Source: Piscicola geometra (Eukaryota > Annelida > Clitellata > Hirudinida > Piscicolidae). Taken from it: DNA of 64,000 nucleotides. Positions 39,631 through 54,777 of the stretch are shown here, one piece after another. Under the pieces are notes generated by a model, which saw nothing but the letters and a program-made list of their open reading frames with translations, made no database searches and had not been told where the DNA came from. The stretch spans positions 7,206,257 to 7,270,256 of the forward strand of contig OX030957.1 of the NCBI GenBank assembly GCA_943735955.1, read 5' to 3'. The stretch's first letter is position 1; each line of letters opens with the position of its first letter. A program made the translations under genes and the position numbers.

Positions 39631-40372
39631 GGCGATCTGCTGCAACTCTTGGGAGGGGGTGAGGGGCCCTACCCCGCATCAATGATCAGGGGCGGGGTTC
39701 TGGAGTCAAGACCTTCCCTCCCCTCACTTAAAAAAACATTTTTCAACCTCTGTTTTCATGTAGTTTTAGACAGCTTACCACTTTAACTACACATACTCAC
39801 AATCTATTAATATTAAAGCTGTGCTATAATCTACGTTAACTTTCGATTAACGCGTTAATTAAATAACGACTGTTAAAAAAAATTTAAACAGGACCCCCCC
39901 TTCCCTTTCCTACTTTTTTCAATTTATTATTATTATTAAAAATTTCTATTTTGAAATGAGCATAATTGTCAACCATGGCATAAAAGTGAATGTTTATACA
40001 GTATTACATTTTGATTACGTGTAGTTATTGTGATAGCTGTCTAAAACAAAAATATTCTTTGCTTACTTAAATACTCCTTCACCTATTTTCTTTTTATCTC
40101 TATGACGTAGGCGGGAATCCTGAGGGGGTCCTGGGGTCTACCTTTATGAGGACCCCCTCACGCTTTTAAAAATACACATTTTTCAACTCTAATTTTGATA
40201 CGAGCCTAATCATCAACAATGGCATAAAAAATGCGAATACAGTAATACATTGTGAGTATGTATGGGCAGCGATGCTAGGGGGTTCTTGGGGTCCATCTTA
40301 ACATGGACACCTCTCAATTTTTCAAATACAATAATTTCTCAACTCCAATCTTAATAATAATAACTAATAATA
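39630..40372. mobile_element. Nested copies of the GGGCGGCGATCC inverted-terminal family
   Basis: Starts GGAGCGGCGATCTGCTGCAA at 39628. Shares ACATTTTTCAACCTC and TAGACAGCTTACCACTTTAACTACACATACTCACAATCT with the copies at 16.1, 53.7 and 56.8 kb. Further G-rich ends (GGGGGTCCTGGGGTC type) follow at 40108-40145 and 40268-40300, so at least two or three partial copies lie end to end. Confidence 0.6.
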
Positions 40373-41215
40373 ACCATGGGCGGCGATCCTGGGGGGGTCC
40401 TGGGAAACGAGGCAATTTTATGTCTTCCAGATCCATCCTCTTTGCTTCATTCACAGCGGCATAAAACATTATTTCAAATTGATTCCTTAACACTGTCAGT
40501 TCGCTCAACACGTGACGTTTACGGCGCATCACTTCTGAGATCGTCATAGTTGGACTCTGAATGGCCGTAGCAAACGAGTCAGTTAATGCAAACAGACGAT
40601 GAGCCACTGAACATTTAAAGTATGTTTCCGCTGAATGCAAGGTATTCAACAAAACACGTGCTGTAATAGCTGCATCAAAAGGAGTTTTTCGATCAGCTAC
40701 TATACGCTCAAACGCTTCATAAGGTGCTCATAGTTGCAAGTTACGCTGTTTATTGCTGACGCTCGTACGGTCCACCTAGTAGGGCACAGTGGTCGAAGGT
40801 TAGTCACTGGAGCCGAGACGTGTTGCTCCTCGTTCTCATTGTATACAAACTGACTTTGGACGTCAAGACGCCAGCTGATCGTGTTATATAGCGAATCTAC
40901 AGCCTCGTAATAGTGAGAACGCTGGAATGCTTTTATATCATCAAACTGAAACTGTTCACCGTCACCTGTGTATAAAATACATTATAAAGATATAGTTAGA
41001 GAGAAAGAGAGATGGGAAAAGTATAAAAATATATGGTTTAGTTAAAAAATTAGTTTCTAATAAAATAGTTTAACAAATTTTATAAGTTAGAGCCTCGAAT
41101 AATGTTGTACATTAAACAGTATCCCAAATAATTATCACAGTTGATTTTTGGGTGGGCCAAATACATTGTGACACATTAGCCCACCTGGCCCACCCTGCTC
41201 CGCCTCCATGAGGTA
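40373..41215 (-). mobile_element. hAT transposase remnant (ZMYM/DUF4371-like type)
   Basis: Read on the minus strand, 40980-40410 encodes KAFQRSHYYEAVDSLYN, LCPTRWTVRASAINS and a 3' part with LHSAETYFKCSVAHRLFALT. The Leu-Cys-Pro-Thr-Arg-Trp-Thr-Val-Arg block, and the region after it, are typical of hAT-derived DUF4371 transposases. Frames are broken near 40690 and no full gene remains. At 41143-41205 inverted GGGTGGGCCA/TGGCCCACC motifs may mark the original terminus. The other end runs into CATGGGCGGCGATCCTGGGG at 40377. Confidence 0.7.
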
Positions 41216-44183
41216 AATGTATTACATATTCAAAGGGTCAAAATAAATGTTTCTTAAATCTTGTTCCTTATTCATTTCTGAGTTAAATAGTGAAAAAATT
41301 AAAAATCGCTTTACATTTGCCAAAGTTATATACAAAAATATAGCAGCATGTTTTTTTGACCCTGAGTGTATTTATATCTGACTTTTGGATGGCTAACCCA
41401 ATAAATAGTTTATTTATCGTTAGAGTTTCATCAACAAAATGAATACAGATTTATACCTAGTCTACCTAGTTAGTTATGCTATTAATTTATGTTTTATTCA
41501 TATTCTAATTTTTAGTGACTTGACATTTATATATACTTCTATAATATGATGACTGTAAAAAACCAGATTGTCCGGACATTTAATTATTATTCATTTATTA
41601 TTAAATTTGACACTATTGAAAGGAATTTCACTATTTTATTGGGACATAAGCATATGGATGCAAATCTGTGCAAATTATTTTTTTAAATAAAAATAACTTA
41701 TGAATAGATTTTTCAAAATAATAAAAGAATTTTTGGAACGTTTTCTTTAGTCATTCATAAAATATTGTAAATAAATATATATAAAGTAAATGAATGATAG
41801 AATATAAGAATAACATTAATTGAATCTATAATTATGCAATGCAAAAGCTAATAATTTTTTCTCAAATCGCTAAATAATATTTAAAAAAGTTGAATTTTTA
41901 TTCAAACTCGTGGACCGTGGTTATATTTTTAGAGTGGTGGTTCCGATATTTGTAGGGTTGATGGCTAGTAGTAATTGAAGTTATATAGATGACAAATAAT
42001 AAAAGGTATTAATATGACTTTTTTTTCTTCAAATTGCTCAAAGTGGCAATAGAAAAGTATTTTTATTGAGTATCGAACTTTTTTCAAATGTTTGGTGAAA
42101 CAAATATTAAAAGTTGATACAAAAAGAATTAGAAATACAGCAAACAATACTAAATAGTATCGCTGGTACTGTATTGGCCGATACGAGTTCTTTGATTCCA
42201 TCCCTGGGGAGGACCCCCTCATGATTTTGCGCAGATCGCTTCCCCTGAAATATACTAAATTTATATGTGTAAACCATATTGAAAACTTGGGAAACACCGA
42301 AAAAATATGTCTTCGATAAAAAGTTTTCATGATAGCGTGGAAATAATAACCAAATTACAAGTATTTCAAGTTGAGATTAAATATTGGTTTGAGTTTTATC
42401 AAATGCCAAACCGTTTGAGAAAATTAACATGTTCACAATTATTTGCCCACTAGTCACTAGTGAGCAATTGAAGTGTATGAAATTTAGGAGCAATAAAAGA
42501 CACAAGTTAATTTTTTTGCACATGTCTAGGTTTTTTATTTTTATTTAGACTCAAATAATCAATAAAGTTTTTACAGCGCTTTTTATGAAAAAAACCGCTC
42601 AGTCCTAGATCTAATCCTAACGCCATTTTCTTCAATCTTAATTTGGTATCCTTCAGATTCGATAATCAAAGTTCCTACTTTGTATAGCTTAGTATTTACA
42701 CCATTCTGAATCTAAGCTTTTTCCCAAAATGTAATTTTGTTGATTTGTGAATTAAATTTTCCACAGGATATTTACTTGACAACATAGCATGTTCTTAAGT
42801 TAACTATTTTTTTCAATGATTTGAAGCTTTATTATTAAAATATTATGTAATTATAATTTTCTTTTGTTTTAAAATTAGATCAAATATAATATTTAAAAAT
42901 TTCTACACTATTTTAAAAAAATAAAAGCTCATAGTATAATCGGTGTTTTACTTTTTCAAATTCATATCAAACTGAAAAAAATAAGTCAACAATCTCGTAA
43001 AAAATTTCAAGAAATGTTAAAACAAATGTTTTAAAAGTAAAGTTGAAATAACTAGAGATAATTCTTGTTCTACCGATATTGTAGCATAAATTTTGTTTCT
43101 ATTCATCCATCAGTCTTAGATTGAAAAAAAATAAATTCACACTTTCTTCTGAAAGTGTAATTTCATTAACCAAAAACAGTTATTTTCACAAAACATTTCA
43201 AAAGTTTTGCAAAATTATAAAATATAACAGAATTCGTCTCTGTTATGATCTGTTGAAAAGGATTGTTAATTTTTTAAAATTAAGATAATATTCTCAAAAA
43301 AGTACATCTAATGAGATTTGAATAAATGCTGAAGTTTTAGGCCAAATACTACAATCATGACTTCTCACGTTCTTTGGGGCATGCCATCTTCTCCAACTCA
43401 GACCTTTCACACTTTTAGGCTTTTATGCTATTTTTTTTTCATTAAAATGAAAACTAAGAAAATTTAATTGTTTATTCCAACTTAGTCTGTGAAATTTCCA
43501 GAAAATTCTTTCTCCAAATGATAAACTAGTAAGATTTCAAGATGAAATTAGATAATTGAGAATTTTTAAAAGTTTTTTTGAGTTTTAAGTAGTGGTGTAA
43601 TGCTTTTCAATTGATAAAAGATTTTTAAAAAATTAAATTTTTGTTTCTTTTCCTTCATGCCATCTTACGATCACTTTCATGTCTGGAACATTGCCAACTT
43701 CTATATTTTCACTCAAATTTAGTTTTTTGTAAAAAATATTACTCTTTACAAACATCAAGATTAAGGTAAGTATTTAATATTTTGGAGAAAAAATTCATTA
43801 ATTTGGTAAAATAATTTGAAATTTAGGCAAAAAGTCTTAGTTTTTAGAGAGTCTCTAATATAGACGTTCTGAAAATTAGTCACTTTTCTTTTTAGATTTC
43901 GTTTTTATCCACTCAGCAGCAACTGAAAATGACTTAAACTCTCAGGTCAGCAACTCAAAAAACATCTACAACAACACTTACTACAAAATTTATTTCCACA
44001 ACAACAAATCTGTAACTTGTGTCTTTGGCAATATTCTGATTTTAACATTAAGAAAAAATTTCCAACTAGTCATTTTCATTCAAATTTATCAACAATTACA
44101 AAAATATGGTCACCAATGTCACAACTACTATCATCCAATACACTTAATATAAGCAACTGCTGAAAGTGTAAAATTCAGAAGAA
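41216..44183. other. AT-rich intergenic region before EGLN
   Basis: About 3 kb of AT-rich DNA. A piece near 42200-42240 (GGGGAGGACCCCCTCATG) resembles the G-rich repeat family. No gene recognised. Around 42.53-42.62 kb a TTTTTACAGCGCTTTTTATG segment resembles stretches at 6.69 and 17.66 kb (ATAGCGCT), perhaps a low-copy repeat. Confidence 0.45.
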
Positions 44184-47331
<3,148 letters not shown>

Positions 47332-48300
47332 AAAAAATTCAAGAAAACTCAACTATGTTTGTTTTAAAATTATTGTAACTTTATTTCATATTTGAGTGTT
47401 TTGAAAGTAAATTTAATGAATAAATAGTGTTAAATGCTTTTTTTAATATATATTTTTGAAGGTGAAGAAGTATCGAATTTTTACAAGACGGTTGGTTAGC
47501 TCAAATGGCGACTGAAAAGTAAATAAATTAAAAATTCAAATCTGTTATTATTTATTGTAAATCTCGAGAAAGTTAAACAAATTCAAATTAGAAATCAAGC
47601 GAATATTAAGAAACGAGAACTCAACAAAGTAAATAAAACTTTTTTCTAACCTATTTAAGATCTTTAAAAAGTTTAAGTTATAATAATAATAATGACGAGC
47701 TTTATTATAGTTGCGTTTAACCCGAAAGAGCTTCCAAGCCACTTAGGCTGCATATTTTCATTTGCGCCTATGGACTACTAGGGCATTGGTTGCACTTGAA
47801 CCTAGAACCTTTCATTATTGGTCAAGCCGAGCGTCGTTACTAACTCGGGTACCCGTTCAGCCAAGTTAAGTGGAGTGGAGTGGCCAATTCTGAAGCCAAA
47901 TTGAAAGGAAGGAAGTAGGGAGTATTATAGACACCCAGCAGCGAAAAGTTCTCTCCGGCGCAAAAAATCCATTGTCTACCTAGACCTACGGACGCCAACA
48001 ACAACCGAATGGATTCCAGTTTGCCGCTCCATACTCCAAATGTAGACACACCATTGACTTGTACAAGAGAACTAGAGTTTCATCATTAGGGTAGGAGAAT
48101 GTTCTACGAATAATGCCCATTATTCCACTGACTTGGTTGACCTTGTTGGTGATTTCTTCTTTAAAGTTTAAGCCCTTGTTGAAAATAACTTCTAAGTCTT
48201 TAACGAAAAAGCTCGTTAAAAAATTTAATGCTGACAGCTTTTGACGGTTAATCCAATAAATGTTTGTATCGCAACGGAAAATAAAAGGGTTTTAGCTGCA
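47332..48300. other. Region downstream of EGLN, with a tRNA-like segment
   Basis: AT-rich up to about 47740. On the minus strand at 47860-47765 the sequence carries GGTTCTAGGTTCAAGTGC, a B-box-like motif, and an upstream A-box-like GAGTTAGTAACGACG, a possible tRNA-derived SINE. The remainder up to 48.3 kb is moderately GC-rich and probably belongs to the LINE on the minus strand. Confidence 0.4.
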
Positions 48301-49560
48301 AACACCCATGCTTAATCTCAACCACCCCATCCACCCACTCATCTCGACCAAGTCAGCAACTGTTTGAAGTCAAGGTTTTCCTTCTCTTAGATGGGTTGCC
48401 TTTCTGTGATGACAAGCCCCACCTATCCTTCGCCCTTTCTTCTGTCAGTATAAGCAGTTCCGTCGTGAGCAGGCCAGAAGTTGGATTTAGTTGTCAGAGG
48501 CTGTTAGAGACATCATCATCATCTCTGGTTTTTAATATACAGGCCAACTTTTCTTCTCCCGAGGGTGGGGCCTGTCTGAAAAGTCTCAATCTCTCTCCAC
48601 TCCTTTCTATCATGGGCATCAGTGCTGCATGCCTCCAGGTATTTGAGGTCTTTCCGCACTATCATTTCCCACGTCTTCCTTGGCCTGTCTGGTTGTTTCG
48701 TTCCAGAAACCTCCATTCTTCTAACCTTGTTGATCCGTCCACCATCACGTTCCACATGCCCAAACCATCTCATTCTTCTCGCTTGCAGTACAGCACCAAT
48801 ATCCTGGATTCCCATCATCTTTTGGAGCTCATTTGAACTGATGAGATCTTTTGATTTGATGTTGCACATCCAACGGATCATGGCCCGGTCGCTGCGTTGA
48901 AGGCGGATGATTGTTACTGTATTGACAGCCCAAGTCTCAGAGGCGTGTAACATTGTACTCCTCACACATGAGGTGTTCACACGACTTCTGGTTGGAAGTG
49001 GAAAGTGTCTGTTTGTCAGTAGAGGAAGAAGTTGACGAAATTTTCCCCATGAACACTTGCATCGGGTTATGGCAGCACCCTCACAGCCTCCACCTGCAGA
49101 CAGCATGTCACCTAAGTAGCAAATTTCAGGAAAGACTTCAAGTTTGTCTTCATCAACAAGAACTTCCACAATTGGTCTTCCGTCTATCGGTCGAGCAATG
49201 CTTTGTCAGCAAGCACACTTGTAATTTGGGTCTGAGCGGAGGGAGCCTTTAATGCCTGAGCATCTCTTGTGCACCCAGGATGAGCACCCGTTGCATTGAA
49301 CGGAGCTTTTGCCAGTTCCTTTAAGGCAGACTGCACGTGGGTACTTTCCCGATTTCTTGGACATATCTTGACCTTAACAACCAGTACAAAACTATGGATA
49401 ACGCTTCTAGCAGGATAATGAGTAATAGAGGGCTTAGGACCGAACCTTGAGGCGCCTCGACGCCCACTCCGAACTCGTCACTGAAAGCTTCACCAACCCT
49501 TACCTTGCTTATCACCTCCGATGAAACTCACGCCGTAAGAGAGCTTCTCGCCACTGCTTC
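48300..49560 (-). mobile_element. Non-LTR retrotransposon (LINE) fragment, reverse transcriptase and C-terminal region
   Basis: Minus-strand open frame 49515-49321 encodes FGVGVEAPQGSVLSPLLLII, the reverse transcriptase motif around the conserved Gln-Gly-Ser. After a stretch with a Cys-rich CNGCSSWVHKRCSGIKG segment (about 49310-49200), an in-frame stop and a frame change, the 217-codon frame 49169-48519 continues KLEVFPEICYLGDMLSAGGG, LHASETWAV, RAMIRWMCNIK and RMRWFGHVERDGG. These are the usual order and motifs of LINE polymerase C-termini. The YADD catalytic box is missing or destroyed, so this is an inactive copy. Confidence 0.85.
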
Positions 49561-50105
49561 TCCCTGGCTATGACAACCTTGGAGCCGTCTCCCGAAGGGG
49601 TGACTGAAGGGGTTATTAGTAAAGCTGTGCTTTAATCTAAGTAAACTTTCGATTAACGCGTTAATCAATTATCACCCTTTAAAAATGTTAACATTTCTGT
49701 TCTTTATGCTTGTAAACGAAAATTTAAAGAAACCTAAAGACAACTTGAAAAGTTATAAACAATGTAAAATTAGGAATAGCTTTTAGATTATCTATTTCTG
49801 CAGTGACATTCATATTTCGAAAATACACACTGACCCGAAATGTGATTGGCCTAAACTGACATTAGGTTGATTGACGTGAATTTAAACGCTAATTTCTAAT
49901 TGCTAATTGTTTTAATATATTTTGGTTTAAGTTTCGGGTTGTAAAAGATAATGCTATAATAGATAATATTTTTGACACAACAAGTAATTTGTTTATATGG
50001 AATTTGAATTTGAAAGTTAAAAAAAATAAATGATGTGTTCACTTCATAGAACTGATCTTATAGTTCGAAAACATTAAGTTAAAATATTTGCTTAATTAAA
50101 AATAA
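49561..50105. other. AT-rich spacer between LINE fragments
   Basis: Contains TTTCGATTAACGCGTTAATCAA near 49647, also seen near 39842, so a piece of the same repeat family. Nothing else recognised. Confidence 0.4.
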
Positions 50106-50109
50106 AATA

Positions 50110-50245
<136 letters not shown>

Positions 50246-51380
50246 GTCTTTATAGTGCCTTTGTCTCGACACTCCATATATTTATCTTCATCTCCCCTTT
50301 TCTCTTCTCTGCCTCTGTCTCCAGATCGCTCCCACACTTTTCAGCACCATTTCCTCCATCCTCCGATCCTCCTCCTGGTAACCAAGGACCCCTTCCATCG
50401 GACCCTGCTCTTCACGCTTCCTTCTCCAAGCTGTCAGCCATTCTTCTCTCCACTCTTAATACAACCCACACTCCAGCAAAACGTGCCTCTCATTCTCTTC
50501 CTCCCCACAAACACACTTCATATTGGATCATACATCCAGCGCACAATTGCATTATTTCTCACTGTCAAACTATCCCCCCTACACATCATCCTAATTTTCG
50601 CTCAATCTGAACCATCTACATCTTTTTCAAACTTCCGGCTTTCTGACTTCTCCTCACGGTACCTTTTCAGTCTTTCGCTTTCCTGTATCCTATTCGCCCA
50701 TTCCTCACTTCCCTTTTGTTGGATCCTTTCCACTAGTTCTCTTCCCCCCATCCCTCCGACCTCTTTTCTGAGACGCCCATCATAAACACTCCTTCTCGTG
50801 CGCCTTTTCCTCCACGTACCATTTGGATCATAACCTCCACACCCAATTTCCCCCCAATTTCGCTACACCTCTCCACCATCCAGATGTATTACCTATCTCT
50901 TCTACAGATGCTTTACCTACTCTTCCTACAAGATCCTTTCCCTCTAATGTCCTGATGACAAAGTCTGCCATAACCTTAGTTTCTCTTTCCCAGAATCTAC
51001 TCCAGGCTGTTTCACATGTACCACAATATTCCTAACACCAGACTCTACCCCCCATATCCATCTCCCAAAATTAGTCGTCAAAACTTCTATCTTTGTTCTC
51101 TCCTTAGCTGACCAACCAACTGCTGCAACACCATACATTTACTTTCCTACAATCAAGCTTTTCCTGCCTCCGATAAAACGACTCTCCGATATGTTTGCTC
51201 CATATTTTACCATACCGGTTAGGCTTCCAACATTTTTCATAATTTCACTAAATTGACAAATCCCCCCCTACCCCCTCTTTTTCCCCCCTTTAAGCCTTTA
51301 TCCTAAATACCTTACCTCATCACATTTTTTTATGGTCCTACCTCTAATTACCCATTCTTGACATCCTTGATATCGGTTTT
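50246..51380 (-). mobile_element. Second LINE type, 3' half, decayed
   Basis: Reading the minus strand, 51340-51140 resembles the reverse transcriptase thumb region (RTIKKCDEVRYLG-like, then KCWKPNRYGKIWSKHIGE). The 64-codon frame 51138-50944 encodes MYGVAAVGWSAKERTKIEVL and GRWIWGVESG. Further 3' a Cys-His segment CVCGEEENERHVLLEC occurs near 50500. Order and motifs fit the C-terminal half of a LINE ORF2. Several frame breaks make it inactive. A matching fragment lies at 7565-7745. Confidence 0.75.
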
Positions 51381-51549
51381 TTAAATTTACATAAATTATC
51401 GGGAAAATTTTCCTTTTTATCAACATTTTTAAAGGAAAATTTAATAAATTTCTGTTCGTTAATATTTTTTAACGGAAACGGGTAGAAAATTTAAACCCAT
51501 GCTTAGTTGAAATGGTTGGGTGGATAGGGTGGTCGAGGTGGGTGGGCAA

Positions 51550-51874
51550 ATGGGGTGGTCACTAGTCTAGCTTTACGAGACAGCAGTTTACGGGTTATAT
51601 GTCCCTGCTCAACTGGCGTAGAGCTGGATGCCACGGGTTGTCGTCAATGGTGGGAGGAACCCTCGCTGGGCAGCTTCCGGCCAAAAAGTTTTGACCCGCC
51701 ACGACCTGCTTGTCTCAGTAGAACGCAGCTCAACAAGCAGGCCGCCAACTACACACGCCAGAAAAACATCAGAAAGTCTCCGTATTGCAAGCTCGAAATT
51801 GACTGAAAGCCTTCGTGAGATTGAAGACTTTCGCAAGACTGCAGTCATTGATCATGAGCTGCACAGGCTAAACG
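51550..51874 (+). mobile_element. LINE endonuclease ORF, 5' piece, interrupted by palindromic element
   Basis: The plus-strand frame contains ESLREIEDFRKTAVIDHELH followed by RLN, where the palindromic element begins. Together with the piece after that element it forms the start of an apurinic-type LINE endonuclease domain (an 'ElhrLNvDvaalQETRL' pattern). Confidence 0.75.
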
Positions 51875-53480
51875 AATGTAGGATAAAAAGCCTCTCGGAG
51901 AAAAAGCCGTCGGATAAAATACCTTCTACAAAAAGCCTCCCGGAGAAAAAACCTTCTGGAGAAAAAGTCTCTCGGAGAAAAAGTCTCTTGGAGAAAAAGT
52001 CTCCTCGTTAATATTTTAGTATAAATAAAACGGACTTTTTATATAAAAAACGGATTTTTTATAATTTCGTGTCACAATTGTAAATAAATACAACACAAAC
52101 TAAATTTTTTTTAATTACATAATTTAAACGAACTATAATTATAACTATAACGGACTTTATTTTTTTAATAGATTCGTTTCACAATTTTAAATAAATAAAA
52201 CGGACTATATTTTTTTTAAGTACATAATTAAAACGAACATTAATTAATCAAATACAATAAAAATTATTGGTAAACGGATAAAAAGTCTTCAGGATAAAAA
52301 GTCTTCAGGATAAAAAGTCTTCAGGATAAAAAGTCTTCAGGATAAAAAGTCTTCAGGATGAAAAATCTTCAGGATAAAAAGTCTTCAAGATAAAAAGTAT
52401 TCAGGATAAAAAGTCTTCAGAATAAAAAGTCTTCAGAATAAAAAGTCTTCAGGATAAAAAGTCTTCAGAATAAAAAGTCTTCAGAATAAAAAGTCTCCAG
52501 GATAAAAAGTCTTTAGGATAAAAAGTTTTCAGAAAAAAAATCTTCAAAAAATTATGTTTTAAGGAAAAATACGTGATTAATACTTAAAATTTAAAGAATA
52601 AAATGTGATACTTTTATCTAATTTTTGCTATATTTTTTTCGTTCAATCTCGAAATAGCATTTGAAAAAATTTGACTTGGCTGTTGTTGTTTCGTCGCTTT
52701 AACCATAAGGAAATATTGTTTAAAGAAAAATACGTGATCCTTAAAACTAAAAGATTGAAATTTCATACTTTTATCTAATGTTTGCTCAATTTTTTTTTCA
52801 ATCTGGAAATAGCATTTGAATAAATTTGACTTGGTGTTGTTGATTCGTCACTTTAATCATTAGGTTTTCTGCTGGTTCGCGATTATTTTTCTTTAAAAAT
52901 TAATTTATTGAAGATTTTCTTCCTGAAGACTTCTTATTCTGAAGACTTTTTGTCCTGAAGACTTCTTATCCTGAAGACTTTATCTTGAAGACTTTTTATC
53001 CTGAAGACTTTTTATCCTGAAGAATTTCATCCTGAAGACCTTTTATCCTGAAGACTTTTTATTCTGAAGACTTTTTATCCTTAAGACTTTTTATCCGTTT
53101 ACCCATAATTTGTATTCTATTTGATAAATCGTATTATGTATTTTTAAAAAATATAGTCCATTTTATTTATTTAAAATTTTGAAACGAATCTATAAAAAAA
53201 TTAAGTCTGTTATAATTATAATTATAGTTTGTTTTAATTATTTACTTTTTTTTAAATTAGTCCGTTTTATTTATTTAAAAATTGTGAAGCGAATCTATAA
53301 AAAAATCCGTTTTTAATATAAAAAGTCCGTTTTATTTATACTAAAATATTAACAAGAAGACATTTTTTCCGAGAGGCTTTTTCTCCAAGAGGTTTTTTTT
53401 CCGGGAGGCTTTTTGTAGAAGGTATTTTATCCGAAGGCTTTTTCTCCGAGAGGCTTTTTGTCCGTTCCCCAGGCTAAACG
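51864..53480. mobile_element. 1.6-kb palindromic (foldback) element with 11-bp target duplication
   Basis: The element at 51875-53469 is a near-perfect inverted repeat. The left arm reads AAAAAGCCTCTCGGAGAAAA, then about 130 bp of similar units, then AATATTTTAGTATAAATAAA and ACGGACTTTTTATA, then about 18 copies of AGGATAAAAAGTCTTC (52275-52540). The right arm has the same parts complemented and in reverse order (GAAGACTTTTTATCCT units 52915-53100, TTTATTTATACTAAAATATT 53331-53350, CTCCGAGAGGCTTTTT near the end). Flanks are identical CAGGCTAAACG at 51864-51874 and 53470-53480. The centre (about 52560-52900) holds two diverged direct copies of a segment with ATTTTTGCT...GTTTTCTGCT and has no coding sequence. 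Confidence 0.92.
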
Positions 53481-53639
53481 TCGACGTTGCAGCCCTACAG
53501 GAAACGCGTCTTCCAGAGTCTGGATCCTGCAGAGAGGAATACTTCACGTTTTTGGCCGGGGAAAAGATATGAGGAGACCAGGGAGCACGGAGTTGGCTTT
53601 GCAATCAAAAAGATATACGTTGAAATATACGGTATATAC
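53481..53639 (+). mobile_element. LINE endonuclease ORF, 3' piece after palindromic element
   Basis: Continues the domain with VDVAALQETRLPESGSCREE, then YFTFFGRGKDMRRPG and a His-Gly-Val-Gly-Phe-Ala-Ile stretch reached by a frame change. These are the Gln-Glu-Thr-Arg and HGVGFAI blocks of LINE apurinic endonucleases. Truncated at 53640 by another element. Confidence 0.8.
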
Positions 53640-54014
53640 CAAGGGCGGTGATCTGTTTAAAATCTTGGGGGGTCCTAACAGCATGGATGATCTTAGCGAG
53701 GTGCTGGGATCCAGGCCCTTCTTCCCCTTACTCAAAAAAACATTTGAAACTTGTTTTGATACAAATATTTAAGTAAGCAATGAATAGTTTTTTTAGACAG
53801 CTATAACTATAACTACACATACTCAAAATCTATTACTATGTAAAAATTCTGTTTTATGCCATGTTTAACAGTTATGTTCATATCAAAACACGAGTTTAAA
53901 ATGTTTTTATTGAAAAAAGTGGGGGAGTCCACATTAAGGCAGACCCTCTCACTACCAAAAGTGGGGGGGTCCGGACCCCAGGACCCCCCCAGGATCGCCG
54001 CCCATGGTATATAC
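53632..54014. mobile_element. GGGCGGCGATCC-family element, copy B, with 8-bp target duplication
   Basis: The element at 53640-54006 starts CAAGGGCGGTGATCTG and ends CAGGATCGCCGCCCATG, inverted repeats. Flanks are GTATATAC at 53632-53639 and 54007-54014. Sub-terminal G runs (GGGGGGTCC) face C runs (GGACCCCCCC). The interior shares TAGACAGCTATAACTATAAC and ACTACACATACTCAAAATCT with copy A at 16.1 kb. Confidence 0.88.
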
Positions 54015-54777
54015 GCTAAAGTCTATATTAGAACTTGTGGTATAATTTCAATATAATCTATAGATAGGGCACATAAGTAAGTAAGATTGTCTATTTATTT
54101 ATATATAGGATGGAACATTATAGAAACATGAATTATTATTAATAAATGTATTAGACCTTCAAATTGACTGTAACAATTGATATTTAAATCTCAAAATCAT
54201 GGGAATTTTGACTAAGTTTTAAATAAAAATTACATTTTTATCTAACTTTTTTTCTGCGCTTTCTCTGTCGCTCATCTTTTCATTAATGACTTGTTTTTCT
54301 CTAAAATGTTTATTCAGAGTTTTTGAGATTTTAAATTGAATTTTGTTTTTGGGGACTTTTTTACATTTTAATAATAATACTAAAACTGCAGAAAAAGAAT
54401 ACTTTTTTGATAAATTATTTATTCCGATTCTATACTCCATGCTTCCAAGTTTATTATTTTTATTATTATTATCATCATATTTATTGACCTTCCATCTTTA
54501 ATAATTTCGGGCGGGTAGAAGCATATTGCGTGTTATTCCCAATGTCAATAAAGATTGAACATCTCTTCGAGTTCTATTTTCTTTTTGCAGTTTTTCGAGT
54601 CATTTGGATCGATTAAATGGGGTTAAGAATATAAATTTGAGAGTATCAATGGTAAAAAAAAAAGAAAGTGGTCTGAAATTCAAGAGCCAGTCAACCAACA
54701 TCTCTTCTCTGGTGCGCATCTTGGCAAAGTTATCAATTATTCATCACGTTTACGCGTGCAATTAACCAAGAACTTAC
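54015..54777. other. AT-rich region beyond the last recognised Rab exon
   Basis: Should contain the C-terminal coding exon and 3' UTR of the Rab gene on the minus strand. I could not identify a prenylation-type Cys-rich end. A 73-codon minus-strand frame (54440-54219) has no family match. Confidence 0.4.
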
